The translations under genes and the position numbers were made by a program. From contig LOEZ01000071.1 in NCBI GenBank assembly GCA_001516055.1, positions 54,857 through 118,856 on the forward strand: a stretch of 64,000 bases of DNA, given 5' to 3'. Under the pieces are notes generated by a model. That model did no database searches. It worked only from the letters and a program-made list of their open reading frames with translations, and was not told the origin of the DNA. The number at the start of each line of letters is the position of its first letter. Position 1 is the stretch's first letter. The stretch is from Gracilibacter sp. BRH_c7a. GTDB lineage: Bacteria; Bacillota; Desulfitobacteriia; Desulfitobacteriales; Syntrophobotulaceae. Positions 1-8,198 of the stretch are shown one piece after another.

Positions 1-2
1 AG

Positions 3-623
3 TTCGGGAAAGTAGTCCTACCCTTGAGGGAAATTCCTTCAGAAGAGGTGGTATCTCCTTTGAAGGAAGTATTGCGTAAAGCTACACCTGAAGATGAACA
101 ACTTTATGATAATAACGAGATTAAGGAGAAAGAAGCGTTTAAAGTCTGCCTGAACAAAATAATTGCTCATAAGTTGCCGATGAAGCTTATAGACGTAGAA
201 TATACTTTTGATGGTAATAAAATTATATTTTCTTTTACAGCTGAAGGTCGGGTTGACTTTAGAGAGCTCGTCAAAGATTTAGCCGCTGTTTTTAGAACAA
301 GGATAGAGCTAAGGCAAATCGGAGTACGAGATGAGGCTAAGATGTTAGGGGGGTTAGGCTCCTGTGGCAGGGAACTGTGTTGCGCCTCATTTCTTGGAGA
401 CTTTGAACCTGTTTCCATCAGAATGGCTAAAGACCAGAATCTTTCCCTTAATCCAACAAAGATATCTGGTATTTGTGGCAGATTGATGTGTTGTCTAAAA
501 TATGAAAATGGTTGTTACGAGTGCCAGAATACTTGCCCTAAGGAGAAGGATATCTTGGTCGAAGTCTTGGATGAAGACAGCCAAGAAGAACTAAGAAAAC
601 TCGTAGCAGAATCGGAGGAATAG
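3..623 (+). CDS. ricT: RicT/YaaT (PSP1-domain) protein, 5' end cut off by window edge
   Basis: The reading frame is open from the first bases, so the start lies upstream of the window; a TTG at 24 is only an internal codon. The visible part carries the PSP1 hallmark: paired cysteine motifs GSCGRELCC and GICGRLMCC followed by CYECQNTCP, the cysteines that in RicT help hold Fe-S clusters. In Bacillus RicT forms a complex with RicA and RicF that assists RNase Y-dependent mRNA processing and affects sporulation and competence. It lies directly upstream of yabA and rsmI with almost no gaps, the order seen across Firmicutes, so the three are probably cotranscribed. Identification is firm; only the N-terminus is missing. 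Confidence 0.93.
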   Translation, partial: FGKVVLPLREIPSEEVVSPLKEVLRKATPEDEQLYDNNEIKEKEAFKVCLNKIIAHKLPMKLIDVEYTFDGNKIIFSFTAEGRVDFRELVKDLAAVFRTRIELRQIGVRDEAKMLGGLGSCGRELCCASFLGDFEPVSIRMAKDQNLSLNPTKISGICGRLMCCLKYENGCYECQNTCPKEKDILVEVLDEDSQEELRKLVAESEE

Positions 624-625
624 AG

Positions 626-934
626 GTGGGCCAACTTTATCAGGCGATAACGGAAGTGGAAGAAAATATTAGTAGGCTATTGGGAGAAGTCAAGAGCTTA
701 AGACAATATGTTGAGTATTTGGAAGAAGAGAATGTCAGCCTGAAAAGACAATTATGTGCAGTTTCTGAAGCAGATACAGAAAGAGTACAGAAGAACGCTG
801 CCAGAATTCAGAAAGAAGCACATGAGAACCTAGAAAAGCTTTATAGTGAAGGATTCCATATTTGTCACATTTATTTTGGAGAAAATCTAGAAGGCAGCTG
901 TCTTTTCTGTAATGCCTTCTTAAGAAAAGATTGA
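626..934 (+). CDS. yabA: Replication initiation control protein YabA
   Basis: 102 residues with GTG start two bases after the ricT stop; a GGAGG at 614-618 lies in the end of ricT. The N-terminal half (about 1-60) is a heptad-rich coiled coil and the C-terminus has a zinc-binding arrangement HICHIYFG...CLFC, the two-part layout of YabA. In Bacillus YabA bridges DnaA and the DnaN clamp and restrains over-initiation at oriC. Its presence here fits an origin-proximal location. Length is slightly below the Bacillus protein (about 119 aa). Family is clear from architecture and from its place between ricT and rsmI. Confidence 0.9.
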   Translation: MGQLYQAITEVEENISRLLGEVKSLRQYVEYLEEENVSLKRQLCAVSEADTERVQKNAARIQKEAHENLEKLYSEGFHICHIYFGENLEGSCLFCNAFLRKD

Positions 935-948
935 CCGGAGGGATAGGC

Positions 949-1809
949 ATGCTCCATCAGGGAACTTTATTTGTATGCCCTACTCCTATAGGGAATCTGC
1001 AAGATATTACTTTACGGGTATTAGAAACGCTGAAGATGGTTGATTTCATTGCAGCAGAAGATACAAGACACTCTCGGAAACTCCTAAACCATTATGATAT
1101 TACAACCCCAACCTTAAGTTATCATGAACATAATGAAAGGAAAAGGATGGGGGAGCTTTTGGACGGACTCAAGCAAGGAAAGAATGTAGCTCTGGTCTCG
1201 GATGCCGGAATGCCTGGAATCTCTGACCCGGGTCATATTCTGATTAAGAAGTGTCAGGAAGAAAATATTAAGGTAGATGTTTTGCCGGGACCCAATGCTG
1301 CCTTAACCGCGCTCGTTCTGTCCGGAATGCCGACGGAAAGTTTTGTATATTTAGGGTTTCTGCCTACAGGAAGATCAGAGCGGAGAAGGATTCTTGAGAA
1401 AGCGGCCTTTCTTACTCACACTTTAATTTTATATGAGGCACCTCATAAGTTGATTAGAACCCTTCAAGACATTCAGGAAACCATGGGAGATCGAATAGTA
1501 GTAGTTACCCGGGAATTAACTAAAATTCATCAGAATGTTCATCGAGGAAAAGTGAGTCTACTGGTAGAAGAGTTTAAGACAACGCCTCCTAAGGGGGAGT
1601 GTTGTCTTATAATAGAAGCATATGAAGAAAGAATAGAGAGAGGAGAACCTTCTCTTTGGATTAAAGATATGAAGCAGATAATACTGGAAGGGAAAGATAA
1701 TAAAGAAGCCATGAAAGTGGTAGCAAAAAAATATGGGATAAGCAAAAGAGATGTATACAGAGCATATCTCGATGAAGATGAAAGAGAAAATAAAAAAGAA
1801 GGTAAATAA
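949..1809 (+). CDS. rsmI: 16S rRNA (cytidine1402-2'-O)-methyltransferase RsmI
   Basis: 286 residues. The frame is open from a TTG at 931, but the ATG at 949 follows GGAGGG (937-942) at good distance, so I start there. Tetrapyrrole-methylase fold signatures are in order: CPTPIGNL near the N-terminus, AEDTRHSRKLL, VSDAGMPGISDPG and VLPGPNA. RsmI uses S-adenosylmethionine to methylate the ribose of C1402 in the ribosomal P site, together with RsmH. The start lies just after the yabA stop. The stop codon TAA sits in the loop of the intrinsic terminator shared with the convergent abrB. Family and length match well. Confidence 0.95.
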   Translation: MLHQGTLFVCPTPIGNLQDITLRVLETLKMVDFIAAEDTRHSRKLLNHYDITTPTLSYHEHNERKRMGELLDGLKQGKNVALVSDAGMPGISDPGHILIKKCQEENIKVDVLPGPNAALTALVLSGMPTESFVYLGFLPTGRSERRRILEKAAFLTHTLILYEAPHKLIRTLQDIQETMGDRIVVVTRELTKIHQNVHRGKVSLLVEEFKTTPPKGECCLIIEAYEERIERGEPSLWIKDMKQIILEGKDNKEAMKVVAKKYGISKRDVYRAYLDEDERENKKEGK

Positions 1810-1821
1810 TTTACCTTCTTT
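1795..1821. terminator. Bidirectional terminator between rsmI and abrB
   Basis: A perfect 12-bp stem (1795-1806 with 1810-1821) closes a 3-nt loop that is exactly the rsmI stop codon. On the minus strand the stem is followed by a T-rich run (from the A-rich 1779-1797), so it should end abrB transcripts well; on the plus strand only three T's belong to the stem end, so termination of rsmI may be weaker. Confidence 0.75.
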
Positions 1822-1839
1822 GGGGATTGTTAAGTTGAA

Positions 1840-2109
1840 CTATACAGCCTCAACTTCTGAAGCCGAAGCAATTCCACCCATAGCACCGGCACATGCTAGA
1901 CAAACATTCTTACCGCGGAATATCTGGACATCGTCAGCACTTCCACAGAAGACACACGCAGGTTCGTACTTCTTAAGTATAATCTTTTCTTGATCAACAT
2001 ATATCTCCAGAGCGTCTTTTTCATCAATACCGAGAGTTCTCCGAAGCTCGATTGGTAACACCACTCGACCAAGTTCATCTACTTTTCTTACAATACCTGT
2101 TGATTTCAC
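1840..2109 (-). CDS. abrB: AbrB-family transition-state regulator
   Basis: 89 residues from a GTG at 2109, preceded by GGAGG with 8-nt spacing; upstream in-frame codons lack a ribosome binding site. The N-terminal 50 residues are the swapped-hairpin AbrB DNA-binding domain (KSTGIVRKVDELGRVVLP, RRTLGIDEKDALEIYVD). The C-terminus has a CVFCG...CLACAG four-cysteine pattern that could bind zinc. In Bacillus AbrB represses post-exponential and sporulation genes and is itself repressed by Spo0A. It is convergent with rsmI and divergent from metG, as in Bacillus. A second AbrB-fold protein, SpoVT, is encoded at 39.3 kb. Confidence 0.92.
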   Translation of the reverse strand: MKSTGIVRKVDELGRVVLPIELRRTLGIDEKDALEIYVDQEKIILKKYEPACVFCGSADDVQIFRGKNVCLACAGAMGGIASASEVEAV

Positions 2110-2288
2110 ATCTAATTCCTCCATTTCTACTGTAAATTCGACATTTAGCAACCTAATCTTACCAATAGTCCCTAAAAAAGTCAATAGGATAAAAGTCCAG
2201 ACTCTGGATAAATATAGAAAATATTACCAAATATTCTGATTGTTGATACCTCAAAATTTATGCCAATTAATTAAAGGAGATGTGCCTT

Positions 2289-4220
2289 ATGAAGTATTAC
2301 ATAACTACCCCTATCTATTATCCTAATTCGAGTCCTCATATTGGGACCGCTTATACAACCATTGCGGCAGACGCTATGGCACGTTTGCGGAGGATGAAAG
2401 GCGATGATGTCTACTTTCTCACCGGGACCGATGAAAATGCGCAAAAAATCATACGGACAGCAGAAAGTGCCGGGGTTGATCCCCATGTCTACGTCGATGA
2501 TATCGTAAGTAGATTTAGAGAACTCTGGAGATTATTGAATATTTCTAACGATGATTTTATTCGGACAACAGAAGCTCGGCATGCTGAAGTAGTACAGTAT
2601 ATATTTAATAAACTTTATGAAAAAGGAGATATCTATAAGTCTGAATACGAAGGCTGGTACTGTACACCTTGTGAGACTTTCTGGACAGAGAATAGACTTG
2701 TAGATGGTAAATGCCCAAATGAAGACTGTGCTAGAGAGGTAGAACTGCTCAAAGAAGAGAGCTACTTCTTCAAAATGTCTAAGTATCAGGGCAAATTGCT
2801 ACAGTATATTAATGATAATCCCGACTTTATCAAACCTTTATCCAGGCGAAATGAGATGATAAGATTCATTGAGGGCGGGCTGGAAGACCTATGTGTTTCT
2901 AGGACCACTTTTAATTGGGGGATTAAAGTCCCTTTCGATCCTAAACATGTAGTCTATGTCTGGCTAGATGCCCTAATCAATTATATCTCGGCCTTAGGCT
3001 ATCCTGATCATGAGAAGTTTAAAAAATATTGGCCGGCAGATGTTCATCTCATGGGTAAAGACATAGTACGCTTCCATTCTATCATCTGGCCTATAATTCT
3101 GATGGCTTTAGATGTACCTCTGCCGAAGATGGTCTTCGGCCATGGTTGGTTTCTTGGCAAAGAAGGTGGTAAAATATCCAAATCCCGTGGTAATGCTCAG
3201 GATTCCTTTGAACTAATTGCCAGATATGGGCCTGATCCAATTCGCTATTTCCTGCTGAGAGAGATGCAATATGGTTTAGACGGAACATATTCTGAAGATG
3301 ATCTGGTAGAAAAACTAAATAGTGACCTTGCCAACGATCTAGGCAACTATGTTTCCAGATCATTGGCTATGGTAGTGAAGTATATAGATGGCAAGGTTCC
3401 AACCCCTGGCCAGGATACTGATCTGGAGAAAGAAATTAAAGAATTAAGCTCTAAAGTTAAAGAAAGTGCAGAAGAGAAGATGTTAGCCTGTGATCCAGCA
3501 TCAGCCTTAGAGTATGTATGGCAATTCGTAAACCGCTGTAATAAATATGTTGATGAGACAGCCCCTTGGAATCTGGCTAAGGATCAGAATAATACTGAGA
3601 GACTCAATACAGTGCTCTATACTATGGTGGAATGTATCAGAATTCTTGGAATACTATGTGCACCATTTATGCCGGGAGTGCCGGAGAAGATTAGACCTCT
3701 GCTGGGAGGGATGGATTTCTTTAGTGATTGGGAAAAAGCTGATAGCTGGAATGTTATTCAACCAGGAACTATAGTAGATAAAGGGCAGCCAATTTTTCCA
3801 AGAATCGATTTGTCCCAATTTTCAGTAGAAGAAACCCCAGAAAAACAGCCAGATAATACAGCTGAAATTAAGGAGATAAATATGGTTCCGATAAAAGACG
3901 AGATAACTTATGAGGATTTTGCTAAGATTGACTTAAGAATAGTTAAGATTCTTCAAGCAGAAAAAGTGGAGAAGGCAGACAAACTTCTTAAACTAGAGGT
4001 AGAGATGGCTGGAGAAAGTCGTACTGTAGTTGCTGGAATAGCTGGATATTATACTGCAGAAGAACTGATAGGGAAGAAAGTAGTTTTGGTAGCCAATCTT
4101 AAACCTGTTAAGTTGAGAGGGATAGTTTCTCAAGGAATGATTCTAGCTGCTTCTGATAGTGAAGGCTTAGAAGTGCTAGGAGTCGAGAAGGAAATCATAA
4201 CAGGAGGCCAAGTTAAATGA
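2289..4220 (+). CDS. metG: Methionyl-tRNA synthetase
   Basis: 643 residues. I take the ATG at 2289, 9 nt after AGGAG (2275-2279), rather than an ATG at 2280 that overlaps the binding site. The class I catalytic core shows the HIGH-type motif (HIGT, residues 17-20), a zinc knuckle CTPC...CPNEDC around 125-147 and the KMSKS-type loop KISKS near residue 296. The C-terminal part (about 540-643) is an EMAP-II/Trbp111-like tRNA-binding domain that dimerises and improves tRNA capture. The enzyme charges tRNA-Met. I find no T-box or S-box leader in the 180 nt upstream. It overlaps tatD by ATGA. Confidence 0.97.
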   Translation: MKYYITTPIYYPNSSPHIGTAYTTIAADAMARLRRMKGDDVYFLTGTDENAQKIIRTAESAGVDPHVYVDDIVSRFRELWRLLNISNDDFIRTTEARHAEVVQYIFNKLYEKGDIYKSEYEGWYCTPCETFWTENRLVDGKCPNEDCAREVELLKEESYFFKMSKYQGKLLQYINDNPDFIKPLSRRNEMIRFIEGGLEDLCVSRTTFNWGIKVPFDPKHVVYVWLDALINYISALGYPDHEKFKKYWPADVHLMGKDIVRFHSIIWPIILMALDVPLPKMVFGHGWFLGKEGGKISKSRGNAQDSFELIARYGPDPIRYFLLREMQYGLDGTYSEDDLVEKLNSDLANDLGNYVSRSLAMVVKYIDGKVPTPGQDTDLEKEIKELSSKVKESAEEKMLACDPASALEYVWQFVNRCNKYVDETAPWNLAKDQNNTERLNTVLYTMVECIRILGILCAPFMPGVPEKIRPLLGGMDFFSDWEKADSWNVIQPGTIVDKGQPIFPRIDLSQFSVEETPEKQPDNTAEIKEINMVPIKDEITYEDFAKIDLRIVKILQAEKVEKADKLLKLEVEMAGESRTVVAGIAGYYTAEELIGKKVVLVANLKPVKLRGIVSQGMILAASDSEGLEVLGVEKEIITGGQVK

Positions 4221-4978
4221 TTTGGGATACTCATGCCCATCTCGATGATAAGCAGTTTAAAATGGATAGAGATATCGTTCTCCAGAGGGCAAGGGATGCA
4301 GGGGTGCGTACTATTATCAATATAGGCCATTCAGAAGCCACCTCTCAGGAATCCGTAGAGCTTGCAACCAAATACACTTTCCTCTATGCGACTGTAGGGA
4401 TACACCCCCATGATGCCAAGGATTGTAATGAAAAAACATGGATGCTTCTGGAAAGGTTAGCCCAAAACCCGAAAGTGGTAGCTTGGGGTGAGATAGGGTT
4501 AGATTATTATCGTGACCTGTCTCCTAGGGATGTGCAGCGTGAAGTATTTATCCAGCAATTAGAATTGGCGAAAGAGTCAGGATTACCAGTAGTCATTCAT
4601 AACAGGGATGCGCATGGTGATGTTCTGAAAATTATTACAGAGAACCCAACAGGAACAGGAGGGGTTTTTCACTCCTATTCCGGCTCCTGGGAGATGGCTA
4701 AAGTGTTACTGGATATGGGATATTATCTGTCATTTTCCGGGCCATTGACGTATAAGAACGCTCGCCATACTGTCGAAGTAGCTGCCAAAATGCCGGAAGA
4801 CAGATTTGTGGTTGAGACAGATTGTCCTTATTTAACCCCAGAACCTTACCGTGGAAAACGTAACGAACCAGCTTATGTACGCGAAGTGGTAAACAAGTTA
4901 GCCGAAATCAGAGGAATATCATTTGAAAAAGCTGCTCAGCTTTCTACCGCAAATGCCAAGAAGCTGTTTAAAATTTAA
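4217..4978 (+). CDS. tatD: TatD-family metal-dependent deoxyribonuclease
   Basis: 253 residues, starting inside the metG stop (ATGA overlap), so translationally coupled. The TIM-barrel amidohydrolase-like metal site is visible: DTHAH at 4-8, GEIGLDYYRD near 93, VIHNRDAH, and VETDCPYL. TatD enzymes are 3'-5' exonucleases/DNases implicated in DNA repair; the exact substrate here is unknown. metG-tatD is a common Firmicutes pair (yabD in Bacillus, where rnmV usually follows; here rnmV lies 15 kb away). A strong terminator follows the stop codon. Confidence 0.93.
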   Translation: MIWDTHAHLDDKQFKMDRDIVLQRARDAGVRTIINIGHSEATSQESVELATKYTFLYATVGIHPHDAKDCNEKTWMLLERLAQNPKVVAWGEIGLDYYRDLSPRDVQREVFIQQLELAKESGLPVVIHNRDAHGDVLKIITENPTGTGGVFHSYSGSWEMAKVLLDMGYYLSFSGPLTYKNARHTVEVAAKMPEDRFVVETDCPYLTPEPYRGKRNEPAYVREVVNKLAEIRGISFEKAAQLSTANAKKLFKI

Positions 4979-4999
4979 TATCGAAATTACTTTCAGATT

Positions 5000-5029
5000 C
5001 TTGCACTGTAAAAGGTGCAAGTTTTTTTT
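5000..5029 (+). terminator. Intrinsic terminator of metG-tatD
   Basis: Seven-bp stem 5000-5006 (CTTGCAC) with 5015-5021 (GTGCAAG), 8-nt loop, followed directly by eight T's. It closes the operon that starts at metG. Confidence 0.85.
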
Positions 5030-5290
5030 AATTAGGTACCTAAAAAAGTCAAAGCCTACGAATTATTTAGTGAACCTTAAATAATGACAAAGAAACTTTA
5101 CCCCCACAGTAATAACAAAAGCTCTCTCATCAGCATCGGAAGAAGCACTAAGATACTGAAGAAGAACAAAAAAGTAATACAATTGTTGAAGTGTATAACG
5201 GACAAGTTATTACCATATAAAAATATTTCAACATTAGTTATAATAGATTATAAAGTACTATTCTATATCCACGTAATTGGAGGTTTTCTC

Positions 5291-6004
5291 TTGTCCGGGC
5301 ATAGACCAATAACGGAGAATTCAGTAGAAAAACGCTTAGAAGCCATCATGAGAGGTGACCTTGAGGAACGCAACAAGCTGATTGCAGATTATATACCATT
5401 CATAATCAAGATGGTGTCCAAACAGTTAAACAGATATATCGAGACTGAGAACTGTGACGAGTTCAGTATAGGATTAATCGCTTTCGATGAAGCTATCGAT
5501 AAATATTGCAGTAGCAAAGGCGTTTTCCTGAAATTCGCTGAACTTGTCATTAGTAATCGGATTAAGGACGCCCTTCGAAAGAAGAACCAGGAACTAAGAG
5601 AAATCTCTTTTGAAGACTGTTCTGAAAACGTTCTTAAGCACCTAGATTCCGTTTATGTGAGAAGTGATGAGGACTCTATTAGTCTTCGAGAAGAAATTAA
5701 ACAATACGAGAGTGAATTGTCCAAGTTCAAGATAACTCTTGAGGACTTAGTCGAAGAAACCCCCAAACATAAAGATACCCGAGTAAATGCTATGATACTA
5801 TCCGAACGTATCAGTGAGGATAAACCTCTAGTAGAGAAGATATACTCAAAAAGAAGATTACCAATAAGTCAGATCGCTTTAAAGTTTAAGACAACTGCTA
5901 AGATAATTAAAAGAAGCCGAAAGTATATCATTTCCTTAGTAGTGATATTCACAGGCGGCTTCATTCAACTTAAGTATTGGGTACGTAATTCCATAAAAGG
6001 GTGA
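5291..6004 (+). CDS. sigI: SigI-type RNA polymerase sigma factor
   Basis: 237 residues from TTG 5291, which follows GGAGG (5279-5283) by 7 nt. The frame is open back to 5084, but that extension has no binding site and no sigma-like sequence, so I exclude it. Region 2-like sequence (RNKLIADYIPFIIKMVS, then DEFSIGLIAFDEAIDKY) and a distinctive divergent C-terminal half are typical of SigI rather than ordinary sigma-70 factors. In Bacillus SigI answers heat and cell-wall stress; in cellulolytic Clostridia SigI paralogues are controlled by polysaccharide-sensing RsgI proteins. The gene is followed 4 nt later by its cognate anti-sigma gene. The family call is confident; the stimulus is not visible. 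Confidence 0.88.
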   Translation: MSGHRPITENSVEKRLEAIMRGDLEERNKLIADYIPFIIKMVSKQLNRYIETENCDEFSIGLIAFDEAIDKYCSSKGVFLKFAELVISNRIKDALRKKNQELREISFEDCSENVLKHLDSVYVRSDEDSISLREEIKQYESELSKFKITLEDLVEETPKHKDTRVNAMILSERISEDKPLVEKIYSKRRLPISQIALKFKTTAKIIKRSRKYIISLVVIFTGGFIQLKYWVRNSIKG

Positions 6005-6008
6005 AAAG

Positions 6009-7061
6009 ATGTATAAGGGTATAGTTTTAAAAGTAACAACTGAATATGCAGTAGTGATTGCAGAAGATAACAGTTACTGTAAGATTGCCTTTAAAGAAGG
6101 TCTGATACCCGGTCAAAAAATCTACTTCTTCGAAGAGGATATACTTATCTCTGTTGCTAAATATGAGCGTGAAGAAGGGTTTAAAAATTTCAGGAAGAAG
6201 GCAGTTGCCCTTTCTGTCATGGCTGCCTGTATCGTCTTTTTCATTCTCTTTAATGGAGTTCCTGGTTTAGAATCAAAAGGCAGCAGTTACTTTGCCGTCG
6301 TTTCTGTGGATATCAATCCGAGTGTAGAATTGAGACTAAATGAAGGATGCTATGTCATAGGGGTAGAAACTCTTAACCAGGATGGAAAGAAAGTGGCGGG
6401 AGACTATCTGCTAGGGCTTACGGTGGATAAGGCGGTATCACAGATAGTAAAAAAGGCCGAAGAGATGAATTATCTTAACTCAGAAAGTGATACTGTTCTA
6501 ATGGCAACAGCTTTGAACAGTGTTGAAACCGGACGGATAGAGGAGTTAATGACCCAGTTAACAAATATACAGTTACCTGAGGAATACGGCTATCTGATTA
6601 TCCCTATGGAAAGGGATGAAATAGAGAAAGCTAAAGAAAACAAATTATCCTTAGGTAAATATGCGTTACTGGATCTAGCGGGAGAGAGCTTCCAGGCTTA
6701 TGAGGTCCGTAATATGAAGGTCAAAGACCTTGTAACATCTAAAACTATTAAAGAAAAGCTGCAAGAGAAGCAAGAGAAGAATCAAATTAAGAATAAGACT
6801 AAAAAAGTAGAAGATAAAAAAGTAGAAGATGAAAAAGTAGAAGATGAAAAAGTAGAAGATAAAAAGGCAAAAGATAAAAACACTGCTAAAAATAACCCGG
6901 CAGAAAAAGTAACACTTCAAGGTCCATACCTAGAGAATAAGCAAGATAACGGGAAGCAAGATAGTATTAGACAGTTTATTACAGAGAAAGAGCCGCCAGG
7001 TCAAGGTAAGAATACGAATAAGGGAAAACCTAATAATGAGGAATTAAAGATAAAACAGTGA
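6009..7061 (+). CDS. rsgI: RsgI-like membrane anti-sigma factor
   Basis: 350 residues, ATG 6009, 4 nt after sigI. Residues 1-50 (GIVLKVTTEYAVVIAEDN...) are the RsgI_N anti-sigma domain expected to sit in the cytoplasm and hold SigI. A single membrane helix spans about 65-84. Outside, VSVDINPSVELRLNEG (98-113) begins the conserved periplasmic/extracellular domain in which RsgI-type proteins can be self-cleaved. The tail is highly charged low-complexity sequence, including five 5-residue repeats (265-289). No carbohydrate-binding or glycosidase domain is attached, unlike the cellulosome-linked RsgI proteins, so what it senses cannot be read. A terminator follows. Confidence 0.85.
   Translation: MYKGIVLKVTTEYAVVIAEDNSYCKIAFKEGLIPGQKIYFFEEDILISVAKYEREEGFKNFRKKAVALSVMAACIVFFILFNGVPGLESKGSSYFAVVSVDINPSVELRLNEGCYVIGVETLNQDGKKVAGDYLLGLTVDKAVSQIVKKAEEMNYLNSESDTVLMATALNSVETGRIEELMTQLTNIQLPEEYGYLIIPMERDEIEKAKENKLSLGKYALLDLAGESFQAYEVRNMKVKDLVTSKTIKEKLQEKQEKNQIKNKTKKVEDKKVEDEKVEDEKVEDKKAKDKNTAKNNPAEKVTLQGPYLENKQDNGKQDSIRQFITEKEPPGQGKNTNKGKPNNEELKIKQ
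6801..6875 (+). repeat. Tandem 15-bp repeat in rsgI
   Basis: Five in-frame copies of a 15-bp unit encoding (K/E)KVED, the last degenerate (KKAKD), within the extracellular tail of the RsgI-like protein. Copies differ at few positions, so the array probably expands and contracts by slippage without breaking the frame. Confidence 0.9.
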
Positions 7062-7114
7062 CCTCAAAATAATCTGTATTTTCTTACCCTAGAATTCTAA
7101 AAATATAGACAAAG

Positions 7115-7144
7115 AGTCCGTACACAAATTGTACGGACTTTATT
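7115..7144 (+). terminator. Intrinsic terminator of sigI-rsgI
   Basis: Nine-bp perfect stem, AGTCCGTAC (7115-7123) with GTACGGACT (7131-7139), 7-nt loop, followed by TTATTAT. The T-run is broken by an A, but the hairpin is strong. It lies between rsgI and the convergent metallopeptidase gene. Confidence 0.75.
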
Positions 7145-7183
7145 ATCACACAGTAGATAAAATATTGTCTTAACAAAAATACA

Positions 7184-7906
7184 TCATGTCAGCAGTTCTC
7201 TACCGTTTAGAGTAAGCCATTTCTTCCATTTCTTATAATCGGGTAATGATTCCTCTACCATATTCCAAAAGTCCTTGGAATGGTTCATATGCCTTAAATG
7301 AGTTAGTTCATGAATAATAACATAAGCTGCTACCTGGTGAGGTGCCATTATTATTCTCCAGTTAAGATTAATATTTCCTTTGTTGGAACAACTACCCCAT
7401 CTAGTTCTCTGATCCTTAATCTTCAATCTATTAAATGGAGTGTTAAGCATCCTGGAGTAATAATCGACTTGCTCGGGAAGGAGCTTCTGGGCTTGTCCTT
7501 TATACCATTCCTCAATTAAGTTCTTCACCATATGAGGTTTCTTCTCCGCAGTTAGATTAGGCGGGATATAGACAACGATTCGACTTCCCTTGAAAACAGC
7601 AAAATACTCTGGGGAGATGATTTCCTCAATTATTAAAGGATAACTCCTTCCTCTATAAAGAAGTTTTTCCCCGGAGGTATAGTCTTTTGGTTTGATCTTC
7701 TGCGAAGTAGACATTTGTTTCTGGAGATTCTTAAGTACCCATTCTTTATTATCTTCCATAAAGTTTTTAGCGTATTCAAAGGTAAAACCGGTAGGAATGG
7801 CTACACTAACCCGGCTATTCTTGATAGAAATACTTACTCTCTTAGCTTTGCTACTCTTACGTAGTTCGTATTCAATTACTTTAGTACCGATGTGAAGATA
7901 TTCCAT
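7184..7906 (-). CDS. YgjP-like zinc metallopeptidase (DUF45/SprT-like)
   Basis: 240 residues, minus strand. The HELTH zinc motif (199-203) lies in IIHELTHLRHMNHSKDFW, which with RWGSCSNKGNINLNWRI upstream is the signature of the YgjP/DUF45 family. Members have a SprT/WLM-type gluzincin fold; they are predicted cytoplasmic metallopeptidases without a settled substrate. No signal peptide is visible. The gene stands alone, convergent with rsgI and divergent from pcm. The function beyond 'metallopeptidase' is unknown. Confidence 0.85.
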   Translation of the reverse strand: MEYLHIGTKVIEYELRKSSKAKRVSISIKNSRVSVAIPTGFTFEYAKNFMEDNKEWVLKNLQKQMSTSQKIKPKDYTSGEKLLYRGRSYPLIIEEIISPEYFAVFKGSRIVVYIPPNLTAEKKPHMVKNLIEEWYKGQAQKLLPEQVDYYSRMLNTPFNRLKIKDQRTRWGSCSNKGNINLNWRIIMAPHQVAAYVIIHELTHLRHMNHSKDFWNMVEESLPDYKKWKKWLTLNGRELLT

Positions 7907-7948
7907 AATTAAATCTCACTCGCTAATTCTTGAAGGTATTTATTATCT

Positions 7949-7998
7949 ATAACTTAATCCACATTGGTTAAGTTATAAAAAGGGTTAAGTTGTAAAAA
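7949..7998. promoter_or_regulatory. Repeated TTAAGTT elements between the metallopeptidase gene and pcm
   Basis: Two near-identical 16-bp direct repeats starting GGTTAAGTT (7966-7981 and 7983-7998) lie 17 bp apart, and the first forms an almost perfect inverted repeat with ATAACTTAA-T-CC just upstream (7949-7960). Three copies of the same half-site in a divergent intergenic region suggest an operator or a shared promoter element. The rest of this 292-nt gap is AT-rich without further clear signals. Confidence 0.35.
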
Positions 7999-8198
7999 AA
8001 TATCTAGTAAATTATACTACACTCACAATTATTTTTATAGGGAAAATCTAGAGTTATTTAATACGCTCGCTTAAAAAAAATTTTAAAGGCTAGACTATAA
8101 TTCTAAGAAACTTTTGCATTTACCTACTAAAAGTTAGTTATACCTTGCGACCCAAGGGTGATCTGAAATAAATGATCAGAAAGCTGAAGGAGATACTT

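Noticed and set aside
2110..2288. T-box or S-box leader before metG
   Set aside because: No T-box sequence, antiterminator or S-box core was found in this 180-nt gap.
5100..5141. ACCCCC followed later by CGGAA, like a SigI self-activated promoter
   Set aside because: The spacing is 31 nt and no CGAA lies at the expected distance of about 15-18 nt, so the match is likely chance.
5084..5290. Open extension of the sigI frame upstream of TTG 5291, starting MTKKLYPHSNNK
   Set aside because: No ribosome binding site at 5084, no sigma-factor similarity, while GGAGG lies correctly before 5291.
6675..6920. Minus-strand ORF rich in Phe/Tyr/Ile opposite the rsgI repeats
   Set aside because: The composition is just the complement of the Lys/Glu/Asp repeats; no start signal.
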